Shown here in pieces: positions 25,824-36,742 of a stretch of DNA of 64,000 bases. This DNA is from Bacteroidota bacterium (GTDB lineage Bacteria > Bacteroidota > Bacteroidia > Flavobacteriales_D > Crocinitomicaceae): contig JASBTZ010000005.1 of NCBI GenBank assembly GCA_030148165.1, positions 62,001 through 126,000 of the forward strand. Reading direction: 5' to 3'. Under the pieces are notes generated by a model. The model was not told the DNA's origin and ran no database searches. It saw only the letters and a list, made by a program, of their open reading frames with translations. How positions within the stretch are numbered: position 1 is the first letter of the stretch; each line of letters opens with the position of its first letter. Position numbers and translations under genes: made by a program.

Positions 25824-26886
25824 AAAGATCCTGATACTGGCACCATATCCTTTTGACGAAGCTCCATCACAACGCTTTCGTTTTGAGCAGTATTTGGAAT
25901 ACCTGAAGGATAATGGTTTCGAAAGCACTCTTTATCCCTTTCTGGATGACAAAGGATGGAGATCGCTCTACAAAGATGGATCTTTTCTAAGTAAAGTAGG
26001 AGCCATGTTCAGAAGCTTTTGGAAGCGGTTTATGCTACTCTTTAGAATCAGAAAATACGACCATATATTTATTCATCGCGAAGCCTCTATGATAGGTCCT
26101 CCTTTCTTTGAATGGTTCATTGCTAAGGTTCTGCGAAGGAAGTATATTTATGATTTTGACGATGCTATCTGGCTACCGAATTACAGTGATTCAAATGCCC
26201 GATTCCATCGATTAAAGATGTACCGCAAAGTCAAAAAGATCATAAAATGGGCCGATCAGGTAACTGTCGGCAACGACTTCCTGGCTGATTTTGCGAGAGA
26301 ATTCAATCAAAATGTGGTGGTCATCCCGACAACTATAGATCTGAAAAATGTTCACAATAAGACCGGGAACCCGAGAAATGAAGTTCCGGTTATAGGGTGG
26401 ACTGGTTCGCACACAACGGCTACATATTTGGCAGATATTTTACCAGTGCTTGACAGAATTTATCAAGAAAAGAATTTTGTCTTTCGCATAATTTCAAATC
26501 AGGATCCGCAATTAGATAAACCCTATATCGAATACATCAAGTGGGATCGAAATTCAGAGATCGAAAGCCTGGCTACATTTAATGTAGGGGTCATGCCTAT
26601 GGAAGATTCAGTTTGGACAAAAGGGAAATGTGGATTTAAAGCACTTCAATACATGGCGCTACAGATTCCAGCAGTTGTTACCCCTGTCGGTGTCAACTCC
26701 CATCTGGTACAAAATGATATCAATGGATATCTGTGCTCGAATGACGAAGAATGGTATCAGTATCTAACTAAACTCCTGGACGATTTTGATTTGAGAAGTC
26801 AGCTTGGTAAGAATGGGCGTCAGCTTGTAGCAGATCAATACTCGGTTGAAGCAAATAAGAATAAATACCTGCGCTTATTTGAATGA
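25816..26886 (+). CDS. Glycosyltransferase (GT4-like, DFDD-motif group)
   Basis: A 356-residue protein beginning MTKKILILAPYPFDEAPSQR. The ATG at 25816 overlaps the previous stop by 8 bp; a TTG at 25795 is open too and sits closer to an AAGGAGG at about 25774-25780, but the ATG gives the expected N-terminal strand. DFDDAIWLP near residue 114, VIPTTID near 170, GWTGSH near 193, and the donor-binding KCGFKALQYMALQIP near 273 identify it as a paralogue of the enzyme at 8544. It is the last gene of the glycan locus; its end overlaps rdgB. Confidence 0.83.
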   Translation: MTKKILILAPYPFDEAPSQRFRFEQYLEYLKDNGFESTLYPFLDDKGWRSLYKDGSFLSKVGAMFRSFWKRFMLLFRIRKYDHIFIHREASMIGPPFFEWFIAKVLRRKYIYDFDDAIWLPNYSDSNARFHRLKMYRKVKKIIKWADQVTVGNDFLADFAREFNQNVVVIPTTIDLKNVHNKTGNPRNEVPVIGWTGSHTTATYLADILPVLDRIYQEKNFVFRIISNQDPQLDKPYIEYIKWDRNSEIESLATFNVGVMPMEDSVWTKGKCGFKALQYMALQIPAVVTPVGVNSHLVQNDINGYLCSNDEEWYQYLTKLLDDFDLRSQLGKNGRQLVADQYSVEANKNKYLRLFE

Positions 26887-27470
26887 TGAAGTTAGTATTT
26901 GCCACACATAACCAGAATAAAGTAAAAGAAATAAGTGCACTGCTGCCTGATCACTTTCACGTCCTTTCACTGGACGAGATTGATTTCAGAGATGAAATTC
27001 CTGAAACCGCACGCACATTAGAAGGTAATGCATCGATCAAGGCGCAAACGATCTACGATCAAATTGGAGTTAACTGCTTCGCTGATGATAGCGGGCTGGA
27101 AATAGATGCCCTCCATATGGAACCGGGAGTCCATTCAGCTAGATATGCCGGAGAACAACGAAATGACGATGCAAACATGGATCTTGTTCTTGAAAGGCTT
27201 CATGGTAAATCTAATAGAACAGCACAATTTAGAACAGTCATCATTTTAATCATTGACGGCACGGCTCATTCGTTTGAAGGAATTATACGAGGTACTATTA
27301 CCGAAGAAAAGCGAGGAAAGGAGGGCTTTGGATATGATCCGATCTTTAAACCGGATGGATTCAATAAAACATTTGCCCAAATGGGCATGACCGAGAAGAA
27401 CGCCATTAGCCATCGCTCACGAGCATTTGAAAAAATGATCAACTTTCTAAAAGCGATTTCATCTCATTAA
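26883..27470 (+). CDS. rdgB: Non-canonical purine NTP pyrophosphatase (RdgB/HAM1)
   Basis: Hydrolyses XTP, ITP and dITP to monophosphates and pyrophosphate, keeping deaminated purines out of nucleic acids. The 195 residues contain all family motifs: FATHNQNKVKEI near residue 5, CFADDSGLEIDAL near 66, GVHSARYAG near 83, GFGYDPIF near 147 and SHRSRAF near 179. The sequence begins with two methionines; the second at 26886 fits the family's usual start better. It overlaps the last glycosyltransferase by 4 bp although its function is housekeeping. Confidence 0.95.
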   Translation: MMKLVFATHNQNKVKEISALLPDHFHVLSLDEIDFRDEIPETARTLEGNASIKAQTIYDQIGVNCFADDSGLEIDALHMEPGVHSARYAGEQRNDDANMDLVLERLHGKSNRTAQFRTVIILIIDGTAHSFEGIIRGTITEEKRGKEGFGYDPIFKPDGFNKTFAQMGMTEKNAISHRSRAFEKMINFLKAISSH

Positions 27471-27476
27471 AAACAG

Positions 27477-27507
27477 TTGATTTTGTGTCACTCAAAGCGT
27501 ACATTTG
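27477..27507 (+). promoter_or_regulatory. Bacteroidota-type promoter of icd
   Basis: TTG at 27477-27479, a 20-nt spacer, then TACATTTG at 27500-27507, matching the TTG/TAnnTTTG pattern. It lies in the 96-bp gap before icd. A 6-bp inverted repeat (ATGATC, 3-nt loop, GATCAT; 27515-27529) follows in the predicted leader. Confidence 0.5.
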
Positions 27508-27554
27508 TGCAGCTATGATCATGGATCATGAAGCAACTACAAATACATCAATAA

Positions 27555-30337
<2,783 letters not shown>

Positions 30338-30344
30338 ACCGGTT

Positions 30345-31739
30345 ATGTCGATTTTGAAAAAGATATACCTGCTGCTTTCATTGGTAGTATTGTTAATTTC
30401 ATGTTCGATCAATCCGAAGACTCCTGAACTCTCCGTTATTCCCGTATGGGAAGCACCTGCCCAGCCTCTATCTACTATAAACGTACCACTTAAGATCAAT
30501 CTTAAACCTTATTTCGAGGAAACGGATTCTACCCTGCCTAAAATATTTAAAGGAAAAGAAAAAAACTGTCAGGGGGTCAGCTTCTCATACACCTTTGAAA
30601 GAGACCCCATCGTTTTCACCGGTGAAAACAAACAGCTTAATTTTGCAATCGATGGGCGATATGCGCTAAATCTCAATTACTGTCCTCAGTGTACAGAGAT
30701 CTTTAACGAAAATGGAAATTGCGTTATCCCTCGTATTTATACCTCGTGTGGAGTAGATGAACCCATGAGAAAACTAAAGATTGAATACACGACCAATATT
30801 AAAGTAGGATCGGATTATCACTTGAAATCGACAACAAAACTGAAAGAGCTAAAGGCCTTAACTCCTTGTAAGATCACCGTATTTAATTACAATGCTACTG
30901 ACAAGATTCTTACCGAGGTGAAGAATTCACTTACGGATATGGAAGCTGAAATCGATAATGACATCTCTTTGGTCAGCCTGAAGCCTGAAGTGCAGAAAAT
31001 ATGGAATCAACTCAGTACCGTTAATGAACTATCGGGATATGGCTTCCTACACATTAATCCACAGAATATATCAGTTAGTGACATTAGCTACGTGGATGAC
31101 ACCGCTTTTGTACATGCCCAACTAACCGCCAGACCAATTATATATCTGGATAGTGTTGAAAACCATATAGACTCACTACCCGAACTGATAGATTACGATG
31201 AAGTTGAAGGATTCAATATTGCCGCCGACATCTCTGCTAATTACGATTCCTTGAGTTCCATGCTCACAAAAAATATGAGTAAGAAAAGTTTTGAAATTAA
31301 AGGTAGAGAAGTTGTGTTGGATAGCATTTCAATCTACGGCGCTGTAAACCACAAGCTTAGCCTAAAAGTTAATTTTAGCGGTAAGAAAAATGGAACCTTA
31401 TTCTTGTCAGGAACACCTCGGTTTGACAGTTTGGAGCAGCATATTTCATTTCCTGATCTGGAATATGATATCGAAACCAGGAGTGCTATGCTGCGATCTG
31501 CCAAATGGTTGTTCAGTGAGAAGTTGAAAAACAAAATACGGGAAGCATCTGATATCGATCTAAGATCTTATATGGACACACTTAAAAATAATATCAATCA
31601 CCGTTTAAATGGTGAATTAGCCGAGGGTATACAAATGCAAGGCGCTGTTGATGCTCTTCAAATTGCCGTAATCCAGCCTCTCGAAAACGGTTTGTTCATA
31701 CGAATTAATAGCAAAGGTCGATTAACAATCTCCATGTGA
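30345..31739 (+). CDS. DUF4403-type lipoprotein
   Basis: A 464-residue lipoprotein: signal segment followed by a lipobox ending at Cys20 (LLISCS). The long beta-rich body with the early pattern LSTINVPLKINLKPYFE near residue 42 and two cysteine-bearing stretches near 115-137 fits DUF4403, a family of outer-membrane-associated tubular-lipid-binding-like proteins whose function is not established. It abuts the truncated haemoglobin gene tail to tail with no base between the two stop codons. Confidence 0.75.
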   Translation: MSILKKIYLLLSLVVLLISCSINPKTPELSVIPVWEAPAQPLSTINVPLKINLKPYFEETDSTLPKIFKGKEKNCQGVSFSYTFERDPIVFTGENKQLNFAIDGRYALNLNYCPQCTEIFNENGNCVIPRIYTSCGVDEPMRKLKIEYTTNIKVGSDYHLKSTTKLKELKALTPCKITVFNYNATDKILTEVKNSLTDMEAEIDNDISLVSLKPEVQKIWNQLSTVNELSGYGFLHINPQNISVSDISYVDDTAFVHAQLTARPIIYLDSVENHIDSLPELIDYDEVEGFNIAADISANYDSLSSMLTKNMSKKSFEIKGREVVLDSISIYGAVNHKLSLKVNFSGKKNGTLFLSGTPRFDSLEQHISFPDLEYDIETRSAMLRSAKWLFSEKLKNKIREASDIDLRSYMDTLKNNINHRLNGELAEGIQMQGAVDALQIAVIQPLENGLFIRINSKGRLTISM

Positions 31740-32102
31740 TCAGGAGTTGACCATGTGCTGAGCCACTGCCGGAAAACAATTAAAAAGTGCATCTCCTAAT
31801 TGCTTATCCAAACCAGATTCGTCGATCGCCTTTCGCATACATCTAAGCCATTCCTCTTTAGCTGCCTGATCAATTCGGTGAGGCAAATGACGAATTCGCA
31901 TCTTGGGATGACCGTATTCCGCTGAATATAAGGGTGGACCACCAAGAAACTGAGTTAAGAATTTATACTGCTTTTCCCGAATCTGTGATTTCTCTGTCTT
32001 AAATAAGTGACTAATTGCGGAATCATCAAAAACGATATCATAGAATCTATCTACAATTCCACGTAATTCTATCGGTCCGATCTTTGTATAAAGCGATTCC
32101 AT
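31740..32102 (-). CDS. Group II truncated haemoglobin (YjbI-type globin)
   Basis: A 120-residue 2-on-2 globin that binds haem and, by family, oxygen or nitric oxide. Proximal His72 lies in RIRHLPHRI, and the group II/III Trp at G8 is Trp85 in EEWLRCM; Phe20-Tyr21 supply the B helix distal site, and FLTQFLGGPPLYS (48-60) is the hallmark CD/E region of group II. Length is typical. It is divergent from the OmpA-family gene across a short gap that holds an inverted repeat. Confidence 0.92.
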   Translation of the reverse strand: MESLYTKIGPIELRGIVDRFYDIVFDDSAISHLFKTEKSQIREKQYKFLTQFLGGPPLYSAEYGHPKMRIRHLPHRIDQAAKEEWLRCMRKAIDESGLDKQLGDALFNCFPAVAQHMVNS

Positions 32103-32111
32103 AGTCCTTTA

Positions 32112-32127
32112 CCTAAACTGTTTTAGG
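32112..32127. repeat. Inverted repeat between globin and OmpA-family genes
   Basis: CCTAAA, a 4-nt loop CTGT, then TTTAGG: a perfect 6-bp palindrome within 10 bp of the globin start codon. Flanking AGTC (32103-32106) and GACT (32128-32131) are also complementary, with a bulge on one side. It could be an operator or RNA hairpin for either divergent gene. No known binding motif is matched. Confidence 0.35.
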
Positions 32128-32150
32128 GACTTTTTGTATATTACATTCAT

Positions 32151-32158
32151 TATCTTTG
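32151..32158 (+). promoter_or_regulatory. Candidate -7 element (TATCTTTG) before the OmpA-family gene
   Basis: A perfect TAnnTTTG match ending ten bases before the start codon, which would give a very short leader. There is no good TTG 19-20 nt upstream, so the promoter is incomplete by the consensus. Confidence 0.3.
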
Positions 32159-32167
32159 CCCCACCTT

Positions 32168-33337
32168 ATGACAAAGTTAAGATTTCTGTTGCTCTTTACC
32201 ATACTGTCTTTTGCAGTTAGTGGCCAACTTGAACTTCGTTCAGATAGTCCATTCTATGATTGCAATGGAGCATTGAACTTGTTTGAAAACGGGGATTTTA
32301 CCATTCAATTTACAGGCAAGAAAACAGCAACGGACCTTTCAAATTACAATTCTCTTGAGAATCTAAGTACTGACAATATGGTGTGGTGTTCTTTTGTAGC
32401 TCCTCAATCAGGTACCATAACATTTAAGGCTTCAGTGAAAAATGACTTCCTGCAAATGGTGGTGTTTGCCGAAGAGGAAAACGATGTTTGTCAGGATATA
32501 AACAGAGGGATTTCTGAAATCAGACGTATGCATGTCAAGCGAGATGTAACAGAGGTAGGATTAGCAGCAGAAATAGGAGGTGGAGTCCTCTACAAACTTG
32601 ATATCAAAGAAGGACAACATTTTCAAATTGCATTTGCGACTGCGGAAAAAAGTAAGCAGGACCTGTTACTTAACTGGCATTTCGAACCAAGTAAAAAACT
32701 AGCCGCTGAGACTAAAGTGGTCGATAAGCGATATGATGATTTTGCAATGACTTTGTCATTCAAAGTTATCGATCCGGAAACTAAATTACCGGTCATCTCG
32801 AATCTTTCTTTAGAGGGCAACAGGGATCTGAATGGACTTTATGTGGGTTCCGAGTTTTATTTCAACCTGGAACATAACGCAAAGCTTCAGGTAAGGTGTG
32901 ACGCTGAAGGGTACTTCTATTACGATAGCCTGTTTGAATTATCAGCCTTTGAGGATAATTACATTCAGATTGAACTTATTCGTATTTCCACCGGAAAGAA
33001 GATGACTATTGAAGAGATCGAATTTGTGCCTGGCACGAGTCAAATCACTGATGCATCTATTCCGAATTTGAGAAGATTGAAAGATTTTTTAGCATTAAAT
33101 TCCGATATCAAGGTTGAAATTCAAGGACACGTATTCGCATTGGGAGATAATTCCCTGGCAGCTCAAAGAGTGTCAGAAGCGAGAGCGAAACGCGTGTTGA
33201 AATACTTAGTTGACAACGGCATTGACAAAGACCGACTATCTGCGGTTGGATTTGGTAATACGAAACCGATATATGAGAAACCCAAATTCTCGTATGAGGA
33301 ACAAGCCAACAGGCGAGTCGAAGTCATGATAAAATAA
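32168..33337 (+). CDS. OmpA-family outer membrane protein
   Basis: 389 residues: signal peptide (cleaved near SGQ, residue 18-20), a beta-rich middle region of about 240 residues and a C-terminal OmpA/MotB-like peptidoglycan-binding domain. The latter has FVPGTSQITDASIPNLRRL near 285, IQGH near 318, AQRVSEARAKRVLKYL near 335 and GFGNTKPI near 362, ending NRRVEVMIK. The ATG at 32168 follows the -7 box closely; an upstream TTG is less likely. It anchors the outer membrane to the cell wall. A terminator follows. Confidence 0.87.
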   Translation: MTKLRFLLLFTILSFAVSGQLELRSDSPFYDCNGALNLFENGDFTIQFTGKKTATDLSNYNSLENLSTDNMVWCSFVAPQSGTITFKASVKNDFLQMVVFAEEENDVCQDINRGISEIRRMHVKRDVTEVGLAAEIGGGVLYKLDIKEGQHFQIAFATAEKSKQDLLLNWHFEPSKKLAAETKVVDKRYDDFAMTLSFKVIDPETKLPVISNLSLEGNRDLNGLYVGSEFYFNLEHNAKLQVRCDAEGYFYYDSLFELSAFEDNYIQIELIRISTGKKMTIEEIEFVPGTSQITDASIPNLRRLKDFLALNSDIKVEIQGHVFALGDNSLAAQRVSEARAKRVLKYLVDNGIDKDRLSAVGFGNTKPIYEKPKFSYEEQANRRVEVMIK

Positions 33338-33339
33338 AA

Positions 33340-33360
33340 GGGGCCTCATTCGAGAGCCCC
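33340..33360. terminator. Bidirectional terminator hairpin between OmpA-family gene and frr
   Basis: GGGGC-CTC-ATTC-GAG-A-GCCCC folds into a GC-rich stem with one bulged base, with A-runs on the left. It lies between convergent genes and could stop transcripts from both sides. Confidence 0.6.
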
Positions 33361-33388
33361 CATAAATTCCTGTGGAATAGTTTTCGTT

Positions 33389-33952
33389 TTAAATCGTCAT
33401 GATCTCCGTTTCTTTTGTGTTCAGAATATTATCAATTCGATTAGTATATTCATTCGTTATATTCTGAACCTCATCTTCAGCGTCCTTGAACAAATCTTCT
33501 GACAAGCCATCATCTTTCAGGCTTTTGATCATATCCAATGCATCTTTTCGATTGTTCCTAACACTAACCTTCGCATTTTCGCCTTCAGACTTTGCCTTCT
33601 TCACTAAATCAAGACGTCTTTCCTCTGTTAACGGTGGAATAGAAATGATGACCATTTCACCATTGTTTTGAGGAGCTAGACCCAAGTTGGAGTTTACAAT
33701 TCCTTTCATGATCTCTTCAATCATAGGCTTTTCCCATGGCTGAATAGAAAGAGTTCGCGCATCCAATGTATTTACATTAGCAACTTGCTGCAAAGGAGTT
33801 GGGCTTCCATAATAGTCCACCATAACTGATTGCAGCATAGACGGATTGGCTTTACCAGCTCTAATCTTTCCTAATTCAGTTTCCAGGTGACTAATTGATT
33901 TGCTATTAGCATCCCGAAACTCATCATAGATCATATTTAAATCTTCGATCAT
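33389..33952 (-). CDS. frr: Ribosome recycling factor
   Basis: Splits post-termination ribosomes together with EF-G. The 187-residue protein aligns over its full length: LETELGKIRAGKANPSML near residue 24, YYGSPTPLQQVANVN near 48, IQPWEK near 71, and PPLTEERRLDLVKKAK near 106, where the arginines are near-invariant. It lies 10 bp downstream of pyrH, the pairing seen in most bacteria. Confidence 0.97.
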   Translation of the reverse strand: MIEDLNMIYDEFRDANSKSISHLETELGKIRAGKANPSMLQSVMVDYYGSPTPLQQVANVNTLDARTLSIQPWEKPMIEEIMKGIVNSNLGLAPQNNGEMVIISIPPLTEERRLDLVKKAKSEGENAKVSVRNNRKDALDMIKSLKDDGLSEDLFKDAEDEVQNITNEYTNRIDNILNTKETEIMTI

Positions 33953-33962
33953 ATACTATGTT

Positions 33963-34670
33963 TTAATTTCTTACAATTGTACCTACCTGCTCACCTTCCA
34001 GAATCCTTTTCAGGTTACCGGGTGTATCCATATCGAATACGATTATGGGTAGATCATTTTCTTTACAAAGCGTAAATGCAGTCATATCCATGACTTTTAA
34101 TCCAGAGCCATAGGCATCGTCAAAACTGATCATGTCGTACTTGGTAGCCGAAGCATCCTTCTCAGGATCTGCTGTATAAATCCCGTCCACTCGTGTTCCT
34201 TTTAGAATAACATCCGCATTAATCTCGATTGCTCTCAGAGATGCAGCGGAATCCGTAGTGAAAAATGGATTACCGGTTCCTGCGCCAAAAATAACCACTC
34301 TACCCTTTTCTAAATGGCGAACAGCTCTCCGACGTACAAATGGCTCGGCTATCTCTTTCATCTCAATTGCTGATTGCAACCTTGTCCTTACTCCTACAGA
34401 CTCTAAGGCAGCCTGTAATGCCATCGAGTTGATCATCGTTGCTAGCATACCCATATAATCTCCATGGGTTCTATCCATCCCACCTTCCTCAGCCTGAACT
34501 CCTCTGAATATATTTCCTCCACCAATAACGATAGCTACTTCTATTCCCGATTCGTAAATTTCTTTGATCTGATCGGCATACAAGCTCAATCGTTGATTGT
34601 CAATTCCGAACGATTTGTCTCCCATCAAGGATTCTCCACTCAGCTTCAGAAGTATTCTTTTGTATTTCAT
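33963..34670 (-). CDS. pyrH: UMP kinase
   Basis: Phosphorylates UMP to UDP in pyrimidine nucleotide synthesis. A 235-residue amino-acid-kinase fold with [14 protein letters not shown] at residues 4-17, [10 protein letters not shown] near 49, [16 protein letters not shown] near 71 and [16 protein letters not shown] near 133. A TATATTTG element 21-28 bp before the start codon suggests that pyrH-frr has its own promoter, separate from the tsf operon, which ends in a strong terminator just upstream. Confidence 0.97.
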   Translation of the reverse strand: MKYKRILLKLSGESLMGDKSFGIDNQRLSLYADQIKEIYESGIEVAIVIGGGNIFRGVQAEEGGMDRTHGDYMGMLATMINSMALQAALESVGVRTRLQSAIEMKEIAEPFVRRRAVRHLEKGRVVIFGAGTGNPFFTTDSAASLRAIEINADVILKGTRVDGIYTADPEKDASATKYDMISFDDAYGSGLKVMDMTAFTLCKENDLPIIVFDMDTPGNLKRILEGEQVGTIVRN

Positions 34671-34690
34671 ATGAGGAAATTAGATCGAAG

Positions 34691-34698
34691 CAAATATA
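34691..34698 (-). promoter_or_regulatory. Candidate -7 element (TATATTTG) of pyrH-frr
   Basis: A perfect TAnnTTTG match on the minus strand, with its end 21 bp before the pyrH start codon. The -33 region lacks a clear TTG. Its position just after the tsf terminator makes a promoter here likely on grounds of operon structure. Confidence 0.35.
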
Positions 34699-34770
34699 AA
34701 TAAATTGATGCAGTTACGTCATTAGATATTTAAGGCAATTGAATGTATGCTGAATTCCTTTGCATAAAAA

Positions 34771-34795
34771 AAGCCACTGAGTTATTCAGTGGCTT
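34771..34795 (-). terminator. Intrinsic terminator of the rplM-rpsI-rpsB-tsf operon
   Basis: A perfect 10-bp stem (AAGCCACTGA/TCAGTGGCTT) with a 5-nt loop, followed on the minus strand by seven Ts. It lies 22 bp after the tsf stop codon. Confidence 0.85.
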
Positions 34796-34816
34796 CCTAG
34801 TTGATCTTATAGTTAA

Positions 34817-35647
34817 TTAGCTTAGCGAAAGGCGTTTAAAATCAACAACCGTTAAACCATCCTCCGTACTTTTAAGGAATTGTTCTACAGTTACTTTGTT
34901 ATCTCTAACAAAAGCCTGACTAAGCAATGTATTTTCTTTGAAGAATTTGTTCAATCTTCCCTGAGCGATCTTCTCAGCCATATCAGCAGGTTTCCCTTCC
35001 TGAATAGCAAGCTCTTTTCCTACTTCAATCTCACGTGCGATCGTTTCATCATCTACGCCATCCTTATCTAATGCGATTGGATTCATTGCAGCAACCTGCA
35101 TTGCAACCTGACGGCCAGCTTCCTCAGCATCTGATGATGTACTGTTAATACCTACCAAAGCAGCAAGTTGGTTACCTGGGTGGTTGTATGCTACAACCTT
35201 ATCAGCTTTAACGATCTCCAAGCCTGAAATCTCCAATTTCTCACCGATCACACCAATCTGGTAAGTGATCTTTTCACCTACTGATTGTTTATCGTCGTAT
35301 GGAAGCGCTAACAATTCATCGATAGATGATGGAAGGCTCTTAACCGCAATATCCATGATCGATTGAACGAATGCTCTGAAATCGTCATTCTTGGCAACGA
35401 AGTCAGTTTCACAGTTTAATGTTAAGATAACACCTGCATTACCATCCGCTGTAGCCTGAGCAAAAATAACTCCTTCTTTCGCTTCGTTATCACCTCTCTT
35501 TGCAGCAACTTTCTGGCCCTTTTTACGAAGGGCATCAACTGCCGCTTCAAAATCACCATTTGTTTCTTCCAGTGCTTTTTTACAATCCATCATACCTGCA
35601 CCGGTCTGCTTTCTTAATTTATTTACATCTGCAGCTGTAATTGCCAT
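34817..35647 (-). CDS. tsf: Translation elongation factor Ts
   Basis: Nucleotide exchange factor for EF-Tu. 276 residues with the N-terminal UBA-like module VNKLRKQTGAGMMDCKKALEE near residue 8, KKGQKVAAKRGDNEAKEG near 42, the EF-Tu-contacting NCETDFVAKND near 79, and the closing QAFVRDNKVTVEQFL. It lies 23 bp downstream of rpsB, the classic rpsB-tsf pairing, and a strong hairpin terminator follows. Confidence 0.97.
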   Translation of the reverse strand: MAITAADVNKLRKQTGAGMMDCKKALEETNGDFEAAVDALRKKGQKVAAKRGDNEAKEGVIFAQATADGNAGVILTLNCETDFVAKNDDFRAFVQSIMDIAVKSLPSSIDELLALPYDDKQSVGEKITYQIGVIGEKLEISGLEIVKADKVVAYNHPGNQLAALVGINSTSSDAEEAGRQVAMQVAAMNPIALDKDGVDDETIAREIEVGKELAIQEGKPADMAEKIAQGRLNKFFKENTLLSQAFVRDNKVTVEQFLKSTEDGLTVVDFKRLSLS

Positions 35648-35670
35648 CTGTATAAAATTTTATTGATTAA

Positions 35671-36633
35671 TTATTTGCTTAACGCTTTGATCAGGTCAGC
35701 CTTCTTCATCGAAGAAATACCAGAGATACCTTCTTCTTTCGCCATCGCTTTTAAATCTGCCACTGTTTTAGCGGATAAATCTTCTTTCGCTTCTGCTTTT
35801 GGAGCTTCCTCTTTTTTCTCTTCTTTTTTCTCTTCCTTTTCAGCCTTTGGTTCTTCTACCTTCTCTGCTTTTACTTCTGCTTTTACTTCTTCTTTCTCTC
35901 CTGATTTCTCCTCTTTCTTCTCATCTTTCATCGAATCCTTAGCAGTCTTTCTTTCTTCCAATCCCTCTTTGATTGCATCACAAACAACGTCCAATACCAA
36001 CGCGATCGATTTTGTTGCATCGTCATTCGCAGGAATCGGGAAATCAACCATCTTCGGGTTTGAATTCGTATCAACCATTGCAAATGTAGGAATGTTCAAA
36101 CGCTTAGCTTCTGCCAACGCAATGTGCTCTTTTAGGATATCAACGATAAAAATCGCTGCCGGCTGTCTTGTCATATCGGCAATCGATCCGAACGTTTTCT
36201 CCAGCTTCTCACGTTGACGTGTTTTGAATAGACGCTCTCTTTTGTTAAGTGTATCCCATGTTCCATCTGTCTTCATCTTATCGATTGAAGTCATTTTACG
36301 GATTGATTTTCTTGTTGTTTGAAAGTTTGTCAACATTCCACCCGACCAACGTTCAGTTACGTATGGCATGTTGATTTCCTTAACTCTTTCTGCAAGAATA
36401 TCTTTCGCTTGCTTCTTTGTTGCAACGAAAAGAATCTTTTTACCTGATTTTGCAATCTGCTTCAATGCAGCACTTGCGTGATCCAGGTTTGCAATAGTCT
36501 TGTTAAGATCAATGATGTGGATACCTTTCTTCTCTTCGAAGATATACGGCGCCATTGCCGGGTTCCATTTTCTTTTAAGGTGTCCAAAGTGTGCACCTGC
36601 CTTTAAAAGGTCTTCAAATTTAGCTTTTGACAT
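35671..36633 (-). CDS. rpsB: 30S ribosomal protein S2 with a charged linker and C-terminal Rho-N/SAP-like domain
   Basis: Residues 1 to about 225 are standard S2: LLKAGAHFGHLKRKWNP near 9, IHIIDLNKT near 38, VATKKQA near 69, RWSGGMLTNF near 95 and the late DTNSNP near 188. Family length is about 230-260 residues, but this protein has 320. After residue 225 comes a linker of about 60 residues made almost wholly of Lys, Glu and Ala, then about 33 residues (288-320) with the pattern TVADLKAMAKEEGI...MKKADLIKAL, which resembles the Rho N-terminal/SAP helix-extended-loop-helix module that binds nucleic acid. Next to tsf as usual. Confidence 0.95.
   Translation of the reverse strand: MSKAKFEDLLKAGAHFGHLKRKWNPAMAPYIFEEKKGIHIIDLNKTIANLDHASAALKQIAKSGKKILFVATKKQAKDILAERVKEINMPYVTERWSGGMLTNFQTTRKSIRKMTSIDKMKTDGTWDTLNKRERLFKTRQREKLEKTFGSIADMTRQPAAIFIVDILKEHIALAEAKRLNIPTFAMVDTNSNPKMVDFPIPANDDATKSIALVLDVVCDAIKEGLEERKTAKDSMKDEKKEEKSGEKEEVKAEVKAEKVEEPKAEKEEKKEEKKEEAPKAEAKEDLSAKTVADLKAMAKEEGISGISSMKKADLIKALSK
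35790..35950. repeat. Low-complexity purine/pyrimidine tract inside rpsB
   Basis: The part encoding the Lys/Glu/Ala linker of S2 is strongly pyrimidine-biased on the plus strand (repeats of CTTCTTTT and TTCTTC types). This produces a long serine/phenylalanine-rich open frame on the opposite strand that is not a gene. Confidence 0.6.
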
Positions 36634-36742
36634 TTTTTTGTTTTAATTGTTTACGTTCCTTTAGTAAGCAGTCAAAGAGGGGCTTTCGCAGTACTCAAAG
36701 ACTTAGATACTAAACAACCGCCAAAATTTATAAATAGATGTA

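Noticed and set aside
3741-26886. Glycan locus as a recently acquired island
   Set aside because: No insertion sequence, integrase, tRNA or flanking direct repeat was seen, and base composition could not be measured here, so transfer is not supported beyond the accessory gene content.
35663-36217. 184-residue serine/phenylalanine-rich open frame on the plus strand
   Set aside because: It is antisense to rpsB; the composition mirrors the Lys/Glu/Ala linker on the other strand, with no family features or promoter.
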